Positions 1 to 9,731 are shown, numbered from the stretch's first letter. The stretch: DNA of 64,000 nucleotides from Paraburkholderia edwinii (GCF_019428685.1 NZ_CP080095.1:2790001-2854000); one strand, 5' to 3'. A program made the numbers and translations. Notes: generated by a model from the letters alone, not told the origin.

Positions 1-451
1 CCGCCGCGCTGTGGGAAACGCACAGTGCCTTGATGGTCTGCGGCACGTCGACAGGTTTCACGTCTTCAGCACTTTGAAGCCGGGTCTGTTCCGCCTTGAG
101 CCACGCGTTCTCGATGCGTCGGCGAACCGAATAGAACAGCGGCTCGTGCTGGTTCGTCGCGGCAACGTCATCCGGCGCACACAGTTGCAGTTCGTATAGC
201 GCGAAAAGCGCCGCATGCGCTTCGGCGACTGCCGCCTCGTCCTCTTCGCCGAATGCCCGCCGCACGAGATCGGCGACTTTGTCCAGATAGGCTCGCTGAA
301 ATTGCGGGGTGGCTTCGATCCGCTCATGCAATTCCGGATCGCGCGACAGGGTAATAACGCCGGCGTCCAATGGCATCGACTGAATATGTTCCGACCAGGT
401 CGCGGTTTTCGCCTGCCCCTCCCACGACCCCTGCATTTGTACGTTCGTCAT
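1..451 (-). CDS. Unrecognised protein, 3' part beyond the left edge
   Basis: The minus-strand frame opens at an ATG (449-451) and stays open to the window edge, giving at least 150 residues starting MTNVQMQGSW. A purine-rich AAGAGAAGACC stretch just upstream could be the ribosome binding site. The protein is soluble-looking, acidic and rich in Ala, Glu and Leu (for example AHAALFALYELQLC), which suggests alpha helices. No signal peptide or membrane segment is visible. I do not recognise the family. Codon use is typical of the high-GC neighbours, so it is probably a real chromosomal gene next to the IS zone. Confidence 0.6.
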   Translation of the reverse strand, partial: MTNVQMQGSWEGQAKTATWSEHIQSMPLDAGVITLSRDPELHERIEATPQFQRAYLDKVADLVRRAFGEEDEAAVAEAHAALFALYELQLCAPDDVAATNQHEPLFYSVRRRIENAWLKAEQTRLQSAEDVKPVDVPQTIKALCVSHSAA

Positions 452-705
452 TTTGGTCTTCTCTTATCATTTTGCTGGAGTGGAAATTATAGAGGACATG
501 AAATGGCTTTTAAGAAAGTCCATCTCAAAGCGCCCATTACTTATATGGTCGCCTCCCATTTGCAAGGCGATATTGAGAGTGACGAGGAGGGTGGTTGCGG
601 ACTTATACATGGCCTCGTCCCGTTTGCCAAATGATCTGGTCTACAGCGAACAGATGCTGGATTGCATATATACATTCGGCCTGTTGATGGCAGGGTTGTG
701 CCTGG
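452..705. other. Gene-free stretch left of the IS1111-type element
   Basis: This holds the promoter side of the leftmost gene and, towards 650-690, the presumed outer end of the IS1111-group element. Base composition is lower in GC than the flanking genes (for example around 660-680). The short overlapping reading frames have no convincing ribosome binding site or protein character. The exact IS boundary could not be fixed by eye. Confidence 0.4.
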
Positions 706-828
706 CCCCAATGGATTTCGCCCGACGACGCCTTCATATATCCACGGCTTCGAAAGCCCTAAGTCCGCGCAGGTTCTGTCGTCGACGGTCCGACCTGTTT
801 GCCATTGAATCAGATCACTTGTGCAACC
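706..828 (-). ncRNA. Candidate seekRNA/bridge RNA in the 3' non-coding end of IS1111-type element 1
   Basis: This stretch lies just downstream of the transposase stop (873), where IS1111-group elements encode their guide RNA. It aligns without any gap (constant offset 1321) to 2027-2149, the same position downstream of the second transposase remnant. Shared blocks are ATGGATTTCGCC, a hairpin with loop CGA (746-758), a longer stem CAGG(770-773)/CCTG(794-797), TTGCCAT, and TGTGCAACC (820-828). The CGA-loop stem is GGCTT/AAGCC here and CGGACT/AGTCCG in the other copy, so both arms changed together. Transcription was not tested, and the RNA ends are unknown. Confidence 0.55.
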
Positions 829-872
829 AATGAAGAGATGAAGCTACGACCACGATGTGATCGGGATCGCGC

Positions 873-1889
873 TCATACCGGCGGTGCATACTCCTGACCG
901 CGTGCAAGCACCACCCAGATCGTTCTGGCAATCTTGTTCGCGAGTGCTACGACGGCGACATTTGTTCCGCGTCGCGCCTGAACCTCGAGTATCCATCGGG
1001 AGAGTTTGTCCGTGTGCCTCACGGCTTGCTGAACAACCGATCGGGCGCCATGTACCAATAGCATTCGCAGGTATCCGTTACCGCGCTTTGTAATGCCGAA
1101 CAGACGATCTTTGCCTCCCGAGGAGTGCTGCCGTGGCGTCAAGCCAAGCCAGGCCGCAAACTGCCGGCCGTTTGTGAACTCGGAAGCGCTTCCGGCCGCG
1201 GCGATTACGCCGGTCGCGATCATCGGTCCAACACCACGGATCTTCTCCAGTCGCTGGCTTGTGGGCGATGCCTTGTGCACTTGCTGGATGAGCTCGTCAT
1301 ACCGTGCGATCTGCCTGTCGAGCAGTGCAAGGCGCTCGTACATGTCGCGCATCATTGTTCGCGTCAGTGCTGTCAGCTCGTTGCGCTCGTCATCGATAAT
1401 CGTTGGGAGTTGTATCCGGACTTTTAGAGGCGTTTGCGCAATAACTACGCCGTATTCAGCCAGCAAGCCTCGAATCTGATTGATCTGTGCGATGCGGTCT
1501 CTCATGAGCAAACTACGGATGCGGTGCATCGACTGGATGTCTTGCTGCTCAACGCTGTTGATAGCGACGTAACGCATGGTCGGACGAGATGCGGCTTCAA
1601 CAATCGCCTCCGCGTCGTTGCGGTCGTTCTTCTGGGATTTGACGAACGGCTTGACGAATCGCGGGGCGATGATGTGAACCTGATGCCCCATTGCGGAGAA
1701 CCGCCGAGCCCAGTGATGCGCTCCACCACACGCTTCCATCACAATGCGACAGGGCGGCAAACAAACGACGGCTTCCAGGAGCTTGTTGCGGGTGACACGC
1801 CGGCTCAATACGGGGTGGCCGCTCTGGTCAACGCCGTACAGCTGGAAGGTGTTCTTGGCCAGATCGATGCTCAGCAACGCGACGCTCAT
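873..1889 (-). CDS. IS110-family (IS1111 group) transposase/recombinase, intact
   Basis: A 338-residue DEDD recombinase that moves its element using an RNA guide. The N-terminal RuvC-like fold shows SIDLAKNTFQ (first Asp), IVMEACGGAHHWARR (Glu) and QKNDRNDAEAI (two Asp). A helical middle section follows. The C-terminal Tnp2-type domain has GVGPMIATGVIAA, then TPRQHSSGGKDRLFGITKRG with the presumed catalytic Ser, then YLRMLLVHGARSV. The wording LPPCRIVMEACGGAHHWAR is typical of the IS1111 rather than the IS110 subgroup. Length is normal and no frameshift is seen, so it may be active. The guide-RNA candidate lies downstream (706-828). Confidence 0.93.
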   Translation of the reverse strand: MSVALLSIDLAKNTFQLYGVDQSGHPVLSRRVTRNKLLEAVVCLPPCRIVMEACGGAHHWARRFSAMGHQVHIIAPRFVKPFVKSQKNDRNDAEAIVEAASRPTMRYVAINSVEQQDIQSMHRIRSLLMRDRIAQINQIRGLLAEYGVVIAQTPLKVRIQLPTIIDDERNELTALTRTMMRDMYERLALLDRQIARYDELIQQVHKASPTSQRLEKIRGVGPMIATGVIAAAGSASEFTNGRQFAAWLGLTPRQHSSGGKDRLFGITKRGNGYLRMLLVHGARSVVQQAVRHTDKLSRWILEVQARRGTNVAVVALANKIARTIWVVLARGQEYAPPV

Positions 1890-2009
1890 GACGGCCTCCG
1901 CTCATTGGTGGGTCAGGGAGTGTTCATACTGCCATGCACTTCGATGGAGGTCATTTCACTGACTCACCGGAGGTGGGACGAGGCCATTCCACTATATCCG
2001 GACTCGATC

Positions 2010-2149
2010 GCGGGCATGCCCGCCGGCCCCGATGGATTTCGCCGCAAAGGTCCTAATCTAAATAACGGACTCGAAGTCCGAGAAATGTCTCAGGCTTGCC
2101 TTTGCGCGGTCCAACCTGTCTTGCCATCGTTCAATACGCCTGTGCAACC
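2010..2149 (-). ncRNA. Candidate seekRNA/bridge RNA of the second IS1111-type element
   Basis: This is the gap-free counterpart of 706-828. It has a GCGGGC-AT-GCCCGC hairpin (2010-2023), matched in the first copy by CAGG/CCTG at 691-704. It also has the CGA-loop hairpin CGGACT/AGTCCG (2066-2080), the stem CAGGCTT(2091-2097)/AACCTG(2113-2118) and TGTGCAACC (2141-2149). Loop sequences differ between copies while stems and spacing are kept, as expected for guides with different targets. The protein part of this element is decayed, so the RNA may be a relic. Confidence 0.5.
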
Positions 2150-2168
2150 GAGGATGGGTTAAAGGCCT

Positions 2169-2415
2169 TCATGCGTGACTGTGCGACGGTGCTGTTTCAT
2201 ACGTTCGGCCATGGGCCAGCAGCGCCCAGATTGTTCGCGCCATCTTGTTTGCGAGTGCAACAGCAACGACGTTCGTTGGACGCCGGGACAGCATCTGTTT
2301 CAACCGCTCCGGCAAATGCTTCGAGCTCGAGATGACCGATCTCGCGCCGTGAATCAGCAGCGTGCGCAGATACACGGCGCCGCGTTTGCTGATGCCACCG
2401 AGCGTCCCGATGCAT
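2169..2415 (-). pseudogene. C-terminal remnant of a second IS1111-group transposase
   Basis: The frame reads ...LGGISKRGAVYLRTLLIHGARSVI... and ends NMARTIWALLAHGRTYE plus a short tail, matching the last quarter of the intact transposase at 873-1889. It differs at many residues, so it is a different element, not a duplicate. The ATG at 2375 is internal to the homology, which continues upstream in frame to about 2415 with no N-terminal domain in reach. The gene is therefore truncated and inactive. Confidence 0.85.
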
Positions 2416-2508
2416 GGCCGGCTCGCGCATGCTCATGGTGATCAACCCGGTATTGCCCATGGCTGGCTCCGCGGCGAGTGAACCGCGCCAGCATGAACCG
2501 CAAAGCGC

Positions 2509-2556
2509 CCAGGTACGACATCTGTACTTTGCCCAGATACGACATTACAACTTTGC
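2509..2556. repeat. Two abutting 24-bp direct repeats
   Basis: Units 2509-2532 and 2533-2556 match at 19 of 24 positions and share CCAG.TACGACAT and ACTTTGC. They sit at the right border of the IS debris. Multiple 20-25 bp repeats are typical of IS21-family termini, so this may be the leftover end of such an element. No istA or istB sequence was recognised nearby. Confidence 0.5.
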
Positions 2557-2643
2557 TCTCACACAAAAATTTTCGCTAATTTATATTATGTCAAGTTTTA
2601 ATTTCACCGCTCTGCAAGGCAGACCTGTAGGAGTTTGACGACT

Positions 2644-2754
2644 ATGAAAACATCGATCGCAAATCGATCCATCACCAAGCGACGAAAAAGACACTGCAAT
2701 CAGCCGCGGCCCGGACAACCCGCAAGTAACAGCCGAACGGAATGGCGCACATGA
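2644..2754 (+). CDS. Possible 36-residue basic peptide
   Basis: A short frame starting MKTSIANRSITKRRKRH is preceded by AGGAG ten bases upstream of its ATG. An AT-rich stretch with promoter-like TATATT/TATTAT motifs lies at 2575-2600. The peptide is very basic, with no membrane segment. It may be a leader peptide, a small gene linked to the adjacent IS debris, or chance. Nothing else is evident between 2557 and the hydrolase start at 2936. Confidence 0.25.
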   Translation: MKTSIANRSITKRRKRHCNQPRPGQPASNSRTEWRT

Positions 2755-2935
2755 TCTAAACACGCGCCCGTACAAGCAGGCTTTGCATCACTTTTTCAAC
2801 CGACGTGGCCGCCACCGCAATGACAGTGGCAGCGCGTCAATTAAAGGCGCTATAGAATCGCTCCCGCCTGCGGAACAAACCCACCGCCGACACTTGCCCC
2901 GCACGAACTTACATCCCCCAGCCACGAGGATCACC

Positions 2936-4222
2936 ATGCCTGTGTTGCGCAGCGCCGCCGCGCGTCCCTATCGCAAGAAGCACCTGACGTCCCGTTCGTC
3001 TCGACTCGCACTGGTGACGGCAAGCAGCGCAATCGCCTTCCTCAGCGGCTGCGCGACCGCCGCCCACCCGCCAGCCGACGCCTCCAGCAACAACGAACCC
3101 ATCGGCACCGTCCAGCAAATCTACGACGGCACCCTTACCCCCGACCTCGCCGTCCACACGTTCCGCCACATCGACAAGCTGTTCCCCACGCGCCGCATCG
3201 CCCGCGGCGACACCGTCACCCCGCTGCCCGAATCACCACAACAACTTACCCAGGTCAAATTCGACTCAAACGGCAAGCACTACGACCTCTTCGACTTCCT
3301 CGCGCTAGACCGCGTATCAGGTCTGCTGATCCTGAAGAGCGACCAGATCGTCTACGAAACCTATCAGTACGGCAACACGCCCGCGACGCGCTGGATGTCG
3401 ATGTCCCTCGCCAAATCGATTACGTCGACGCTATACGGCGCGGCGATCAAGGACGGGCTGATCGGCAGCATCGACGACCCGGTGACCCGGTACGTGCCGC
3501 AACTGACCGGCTCCGCATACGACGGCGTGACGATCCGCAATGTGCTGATGATGGCCTCGGGCGTGCGCTGGGACGAAACGTACACGAACCCCAAGTCCGA
3601 TCGTCGCGCCCTGCTCCAAGTGCAACTGGCCCAGCAGCCGGGCGGCACGCTCGACCTCATGAGCAAGCTGCCGCGAGCCGTCCCACCTGGCAGCCGCTTC
3701 AACTACAGCACCGGCGAGACCCAGGTGGCGGCCGAAATACTGCATGGCGCGCTAAAAGGGAAAACGATCTCGGCGTACCTGTCGGAGAAAGTATGGCGGC
3801 CTCTCGGCATGCAGTCCGATGCGACGTGGTGGCTCGACTCGCCGGACGGCGTCGAGATCGGCGGCAGCGGCCTGAGCGCGACGCTGCGCGACTGGGGGCG
3901 CTTCGGGGTGTTCATCGAGAACGGCGGTGTCGCCGCCGGCCAGCAGGTCCTGCCCCCCGGCTGGACTACCGAGGCCGGCACGCCCAAGACGCTCAGCACG
4001 GGCAAGGTTTCCCAGTACGGCTATTTCTGGTGGCCGGTAACGTCTGGTCAGTCGGTTCAGGATGGCGCCTACGCCGGCCACGGCATCGAGGGCCAAGGGC
4101 TCTATATCAATCCGAAAGAGAAAGTGGTCATCGTGATGTGGGGCGCGCAGTCCAAGCCGAGTGGCATGGAAGCGGTCAACCGGGATGATTTCTTCAACGC
4201 GGTGGTCGCGGCCGTCAAGTAG
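2936..4222 (+). CDS. Exported serine hydrolase, class C beta-lactamase/penicillin-binding fold
   Basis: A 428-residue protein from the ATG at 2936, chosen because GAGGA precedes it and a signal sequence follows at once. In-frame sequence back to 2783 lacks both. Residues 1-39 end in a lipobox-like LSGC, suggesting a lipoprotein. The beta-lactamase-fold domain follows, with the active-site tetrad S157-L-A-K160 and a YST motif (about residue 244) in the place of YxN. A KTG-like third motif is not obvious; GHGIEGQGLYIN may fill the spot. Such proteins act as esterases, carboxypeptidases or 6-aminohexanoate-dimer-type hydrolases. True beta-lactamase activity should not be assumed. It lies alone beside the IS zone. 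Confidence 0.8.
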   Translation: MPVLRSAAARPYRKKHLTSRSSRLALVTASSAIAFLSGCATAAHPPADASSNNEPIGTVQQIYDGTLTPDLAVHTFRHIDKLFPTRRIARGDTVTPLPESPQQLTQVKFDSNGKHYDLFDFLALDRVSGLLILKSDQIVYETYQYGNTPATRWMSMSLAKSITSTLYGAAIKDGLIGSIDDPVTRYVPQLTGSAYDGVTIRNVLMMASGVRWDETYTNPKSDRRALLQVQLAQQPGGTLDLMSKLPRAVPPGSRFNYSTGETQVAAEILHGALKGKTISAYLSEKVWRPLGMQSDATWWLDSPDGVEIGGSGLSATLRDWGRFGVFIENGGVAAGQQVLPPGWTTEAGTPKTLSTGKVSQYGYFWWPVTSGQSVQDGAYAGHGIEGQGLYINPKEKVVIVMWGAQSKPSGMEAVNRDDFFNAVVAAVK

Positions 4223-4281
4223 CCACAGTTGCCTCGCAACGGCGCAGCGATCGCGCGGGTACAGCCAGCGCATCCGTCGCG

Positions 4282-4998
4282 TCATTCCGGCTCGCAATCG
4301 ACCCGACACCAACAGCCGGAATCCGCGCACACGGCGACGCGTTCGCCGTTCAGCTGGACCTCCTCCGCATGCGGCTGCGACGATGTCGAAGGGGCGACGT
4401 CGAAGACTACCTTCAGCGCGCGCGCTACATGAGCGTCTTCGATGGGAAGCTCCCAGGTCAGGAATATCTGGACGCAATCCTGATCCGGAGGAAAGTCGGC
4501 CACATCGAAACCATTGCTGCCGCGCTGAATGACGCCGTGAGGCTGGCCCGTGTCGAATATCACCGCCGTGCCCCGGCTCAAGGGAATGCGATGGCCCAAC
4601 GAAGGGAAATGCAAGTCCAGCCCCTTGTCTTCGCTCAGGAAGAGATTGCAGAAGGCTGCACCGCCATATTGCGCACCATCGTGGTGGTACCTCGCACCGC
4701 GGCAGGCCATCAGGGCTACGTCACTGGCGGCGAGCACCCCGGGCAGTCCACGCGCGCAGGTCCAATCGGATACCGCCTGCACGCAGCGCGTGTAGTCGGG
4801 CCAGCGCACCCGCGCTCGCGGCAAAGGCATGGTCTCGACATCGCCGGGTTCCAGCACCATGCGCGACGAGATCTCCCTCTCCCAATCGGCAAGCAGGCGG
4901 GCAGGCGGCGCGGGAACGTCGAGCATGCCTGATAGCACGATGTCGCTCACGCACCGGCCGCGAATGGCGTCGCCGCTCCAGAAATGGGAGATCAGCAT
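4282..4998 (-). CDS. Probable 2-oxoglutarate/Fe(II)-type oxygenase-like protein
   Basis: 238 residues from the ATG at 4998. In-frame sequence further upstream overlaps the regulator gene and is not counted. Iron-ligand candidates are the HHD of YHHDGAQYGG and the H of DTGQPHGV about 60 residues later, in the HxD...H order of cupin-fold oxygenases. A run of beta-strand-like segments lies between them (FCNLFLSEDKGLDLHFP, GTAVIFDTG). The substrate is unknown. It lies 79 bp downstream of the sigma-54 activator on the same strand, so it may be co-transcribed and belong to the haloacid module. The assignment rests on motif spacing only. Confidence 0.5.
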   Translation of the reverse strand: MLISHFWSGDAIRGRCVSDIVLSGMLDVPAPPARLLADWEREISSRMVLEPGDVETMPLPRARVRWPDYTRCVQAVSDWTCARGLPGVLAASDVALMACRGARYHHDGAQYGGAAFCNLFLSEDKGLDLHFPSLGHRIPLSRGTAVIFDTGQPHGVIQRGSNGFDVADFPPDQDCVQIFLTWELPIEDAHVARALKVVFDVAPSTSSQPHAEEVQLNGERVAVCADSGCWCRVDCEPE

Positions 4999-5077
4999 GG
5001 CTCGTAATCGATGCAGTGATGATTCATCCGGCCCATTGTAATGGTTCGAGTGGTCAGGCCGCGCCCTATCAGCACGC

Positions 5078-6730
<1,653 letters not shown>

Positions 6731-6802
6731 GCCCGCTGCCTCCTCGCTCGCAACGAGCATACACCACCGATGATTCGAGCACGCGGCGACCGGTGGGAAG
6801 CG

Positions 6803-6828
6803 GCGCTGATCCAGAAATGAATCAGCGC
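6803..6828. promoter_or_regulatory. Dyad, candidate activator (UAS) site
   Basis: A perfect inverted repeat GCGCTGAT-N10-ATCAGCGC lies about 150 bp upstream of the -24/-12 promoter. This is the usual distance for a sigma-54 activator's enhancer site. It is also close to the activator's own start at 6730, so it could serve autoregulation. Confidence 0.6.
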
Positions 6829-6964
6829 GATCCGGATGCGGTTCGCGCGACGCAGCCGACGTGCCGCTTTCCCGCTCGTTTCACAGGCGCCGGCATCGCG
6901 GCTGCATGGTCGCGACGCCGGGCCGCGCGTGCTCCAGTCGCCTGGCGCGCCACGACCGGACCGC

Positions 6965-6980
6965 TGGCCCGGACCTTGCC
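6965..6980 (+). promoter_or_regulatory. Sigma-54 (-24/-12) promoter
   Basis: TGGCCCGGACCTTGCC matches the consensus TGGCACG-N4-TTGCW at all but two positions, with correct GG-to-GC spacing. It reads towards the DUF485 gene at 7061, giving a leader of about 70 bases. A sigma-54 activator is encoded divergently. The rest of the 330-bp spacer (6731-7060) holds the dyad at 6803 and nothing else recognised. Confidence 0.75.
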
Positions 6981-7060
6981 TTTATCGCCGCAACGCCGGT
7001 GCGCTACGTACACGGCGTTCCGCGAGCCCGGCTCGTCCACGAAAAGACATGGAGACAGAG

Positions 7061-7426
7061 ATGACCGAACTATCACAGCCGATGCTGCTCGACGGCACGC
7101 CGCCGCGGGCGGTCGAGGCACCTGCGGCGCGTACCGTATTGCACTCGCCGTCGTTCCGCCAGTTGATGGCGATCAAGCGTCGGGCCGTGGTGCCGTTGCT
7201 CGGGGCGAGTCTCGCATTTACGTTTGGCGTCGCGCTATTGTCCGGCTTTGCGCCCGCGCTGATGTCGCTGAAGATCAGCGGGTCGTTCACGCTCGGTTAT
7301 CTGCTGGTCGTCGCGATTTATGTGGTGTGCTGGGCCGTATCGGTGGCGTATGTGAGCATCGCGAACCGTGCATTCGATGCGCTGGCGACAAGCGTCGCCG
7401 ACGACATCCACGGAGACAGGTCATGA
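7061..7426 (+). CDS. DUF485 membrane protein, symporter partner
   Basis: 121 residues. The start at 7061 has GGAGA six bases upstream; a second ATG at 7049 lacks a good site. A soluble N-terminus of about 50 residues contains SPSFRQLMAIKRR, the usual DUF485 signature region. Two hydrophobic helices follow (VVPLLGASLAFTFGVALL and LGYLLVVAIYVVCWAV). DUF485 genes (yjcH type) are routinely placed before actP-like acetate/solute symporters. Here the stop codon overlaps the symporter start in an ATGA, which implies translational coupling. Its biochemical role in the pair is not established. Confidence 0.88.
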   Translation: MTELSQPMLLDGTPPRAVEAPAARTVLHSPSFRQLMAIKRRAVVPLLGASLAFTFGVALLSGFAPALMSLKISGSFTLGYLLVVAIYVVCWAVSVAYVSIANRAFDALATSVADDIHGDRS

Positions 7427-8982
7427 GGCTATTGACCCTCGCCATCTTCCTCGCGATTCTCGCGATCACGCTGATGATCACGTATTGGGCCGCGCGCAAG
7501 ACGCGCACGACGTCGGAGTTCTACGCCGCCGGCGGCACCCTCAGTGCCCGCGCGAACGGCTTCGCGCTTGCGGGCGACTGGATGAGCGCCGCCGCGTTTC
7601 TCGGCTTTTCCGGCCTCGTATCGTTGTACGGCATGGACGGATCGCTGTACGCGGTTGCCGCGCTCGCTGCGTTTCTCGTCGTCCTGATGGTGGTGGCCGA
7701 ACCGGTGCGCAACACCGGGCGTTTCACGTTCGGCGACGTCATTGCCGAGCGTATGAAGCGCCCGAGCGCGCGGCTCGCGGCGATCATCGGCACGATCGTC
7801 GTCAACGTCGCGTATATGGTGCCGCAGATGGCGGGCGCGGGCGCATTGATCAAGCTGATGCTCGGTGTGCCGTACGACGTTGCAGTGACGCTGGTCGGCA
7901 TCGGCATGATCGTCTACGTGCTGTTCGGCGGCATGATCGCGACCACGTGGGTGCAGATCGTCAAGGCAGTGCTGCTGCTGGTGGCCGCGTTGGTGCTCGT
8001 GTTGCTGCTGCTCGCCGCCGTCCGCTTCGATCCGCTCGCGCTTTTTGCCTCCGTCGAAAAGATGTATGGCGCGAAGATGCTCGCGCCGGGCGGTTACTTC
8101 AAGCATCCGCTTGATACGCTGTCTCTGTTTATGTCGTTTATCTTCGGCGTAGCGGGGTTGCCGCACATCATGACCCGCTTCTACACGGTGCCCGATGCGA
8201 AGACCGCGCGAAACTCCGTGCTGTGGCTGATGTTTCTCGCCGGCAGCTTCTTCATGGTGACGACCTTGATCGGCTTCGCGTCGGCCATTTTCGTCGGGCA
8301 GGACGCGATCCGCGCCGCGGATAAAGGCGGTAACCTGGCGCTGCCGTTGCTTGCCCAATACCTGGGCGGCGGCCCCGGCTCGCTGGCGGGACAGATCTTC
8401 CTCGCGTGCATCTGCGCGATTGCGTTTGCCGCCATTCTCGCCGTGGTCGCGGGACTCACGCTCGCTTCATCCGGCGCGATCGCGCACGACCTGTACGTGA
8501 ATGTGATCCGGCGCGGCGCGGTCAGCGAAGCCGGGCAAGTCCGCGTCGCGCGCATCGCGACGCTGGCGGTCGGTGTGATCGCCGTTGCGCTTGGGCTGCT
8601 CGCGCAAGGCATCAATGTCGGCGTGCTCGTGATCCTTGCCATCTCGGTTGCCGCATCGGCCAATTTCCCGATCATCGTGCTGTCCATCTTCTGGCGCCGC
8701 TTCAACTCCGCCGGCGTGATGGGCGGTATGACAGCAGGGCTCGTATCGTCAGTGACGCTCGCCTTTATCGGCCCCGCGTTCATGGGTCATCACGCGCTTT
8801 TCCCGATCGTGAATCCGGCAGTAGCCAGCATGCCGATCGGTTTCTTCGGCGCGTGGCTGTGCACGATGCTATCGCGCCGATCTCCGACACAGGACGACGA
8901 CTTCGATGCTTTTTTTGTCCGGGCCCAAACCGGTCTGGTTCGTGAGCGCGTGCAGCCGCCGACATTGCGCGACCACGCATGA
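7423..8982 (+). CDS. Sodium:solute symporter, ActP-like (acetate/haloacid uptake)
   Basis: 519 residues and about 13 hydrophobic segments, typical of the SSS family (TC 2.A.21). Recognisable parts are the N-terminal helix, FYAAGGTLSARANGFALAGDWMSAAAFLG (family core), GLPHIMTRFYTVPDAKTAR, and the long FAAILAVVAGLTLASSGAIAHD segment. The closest known type is the cation/acetate symporter ActP, which imports short monocarboxylates. Because a 2-haloacid dehalogenase follows 59 bp downstream and a sigma-54 promoter drives the operon, chloroacetate or 2-chloropropionate are plausible substrates (inference). The start overlaps the DUF485 stop. Confidence 0.9.
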   Translation: MRLLTLAIFLAILAITLMITYWAARKTRTTSEFYAAGGTLSARANGFALAGDWMSAAAFLGFSGLVSLYGMDGSLYAVAALAAFLVVLMVVAEPVRNTGRFTFGDVIAERMKRPSARLAAIIGTIVVNVAYMVPQMAGAGALIKLMLGVPYDVAVTLVGIGMIVYVLFGGMIATTWVQIVKAVLLLVAALVLVLLLLAAVRFDPLALFASVEKMYGAKMLAPGGYFKHPLDTLSLFMSFIFGVAGLPHIMTRFYTVPDAKTARNSVLWLMFLAGSFFMVTTLIGFASAIFVGQDAIRAADKGGNLALPLLAQYLGGGPGSLAGQIFLACICAIAFAAILAVVAGLTLASSGAIAHDLYVNVIRRGAVSEAGQVRVARIATLAVGVIAVALGLLAQGINVGVLVILAISVAASANFPIIVLSIFWRRFNSAGVMGGMTAGLVSSVTLAFIGPAFMGHHALFPIVNPAVASMPIGFFGAWLCTMLSRRSPTQDDDFDAFFVRAQTGLVRERVQPPTLRDHA

Positions 8983-9041
8983 ATAGCGGGCTGCACGTTT
9001 TACGTCCGTTGTCTACATTCAACGAAAGGAAGGACACACCT

Positions 9042-9731
9042 ATGAAAGCGGTAAAAGCAGTTGTCTTCGATCTCTATGGCACGCTCTACGACGTGCACTC
9101 GGTCGCTGGCCGGTGCGGCGAGCGGTTTCCCGGACGCGGCCTCGAAATCAGCCTGCTCTGGCGACAGAAGCAGCTCGAATACACGTGGTTGCGCACGTTG
9201 ATGGGCCAGTACATCTCGTTCGAGCAGGCGACTGAACAAGCGCTCGATTACGTCGCTGCGCATCTGAAACTGAGTCTTCCGCCCGAAGCGCACGCCGAAC
9301 TCTGCAACGAATATTTGCGGCTGCGTCCCTATCCCGAGGCCGATGCCGCGCTCTCAGCGCTGCGCGCAAGAGGCTTGCCGCTTGCGATCCTGTCGAATGG
9401 ATCGGTTTTCTCGATTCATTCGGTGGTCGAGCATTCGCGGCTCGCGCATCAATTCGATCATCTGATCAGTGTCGAAGCCGTGAAGATGTTCAAACCGCAC
9501 ACCTCCGTCTATGAGCTTGCGGAAAGGACGCTCGGCTTTGCACGCGATGAAATCCTGTTTGTTTCGTCAAACTCATGGGACGCGAGCGGCGCCCGTCACT
9601 TCGGGTATCAGGTGTGCTGGGTGAATCGCTTTGGAAACACATTCGACCGCCTCGGTCAAACACCGCACTACACCGTCGCGAGTCTCGACGAGCTGCCCGA
9701 ACGGGTGTCGGCGGCAGCCGTCGCATCGTGA
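9042..9731 (+). CDS. L-2-haloacid dehalogenase, type II (HAD superfamily)
   Basis: 229 residues, the normal length. It removes halogen from L-2-haloalkanoates to give D-2-hydroxy acids. The nucleophile Asp10 is in VVFDLYGTLYDVHS. Motif 2 Ser is in LAILSNGS, the motif 3 Lys is in VKMFKPHTSVYEL, and the acidic motif 4 region is FVSSNSWDASGARHFGY, with WVNRFG after it. AAGGA stands before the ATG. It is the last gene of the DUF485-symporter-dehalogenase unit. Family recognition is firm; the natural substrate is inferred. Confidence 0.92.
   Translation: MKAVKAVVFDLYGTLYDVHSVAGRCGERFPGRGLEISLLWRQKQLEYTWLRTLMGQYISFEQATEQALDYVAAHLKLSLPPEAHAELCNEYLRLRPYPEADAALSALRARGLPLAILSNGSVFSIHSVVEHSRLAHQFDHLISVEAVKMFKPHTSVYELAERTLGFARDEILFVSSNSWDASGARHFGYQVCWVNRFGNTFDRLGQTPHYTVASLDELPERVSAAAVAS

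Larger units (their letters stand above)
690..1990 (-). mobile_element. IS1111-group insertion sequence, approximate limits
   Basis: The element comprises the intact transposase plus its 3' non-coding region and a short 5' end. Its 5' side abuts the 3' non-coding region of a second, different IS1111-group element (2010-2415), which suggests insertion into or beside that older element's end. IS1111-type elements have only short subterminal inverted repeats and make no clear target duplication, so the limits here are estimates. Confidence 0.5.

Noticed and set aside
453..833. Small plus-strand frames left of the IS element
   Set aside because: No ribosome binding site or protein-like composition; they overlap the presumed IS end and guide-RNA region.
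2936..4222. Antibiotic-resistance beta-lactamase
   Set aside because: Only the SxxK motif is clear; the YxN position reads YST and no KTG is seen, as in esterase-type relatives, so resistance should not be claimed.
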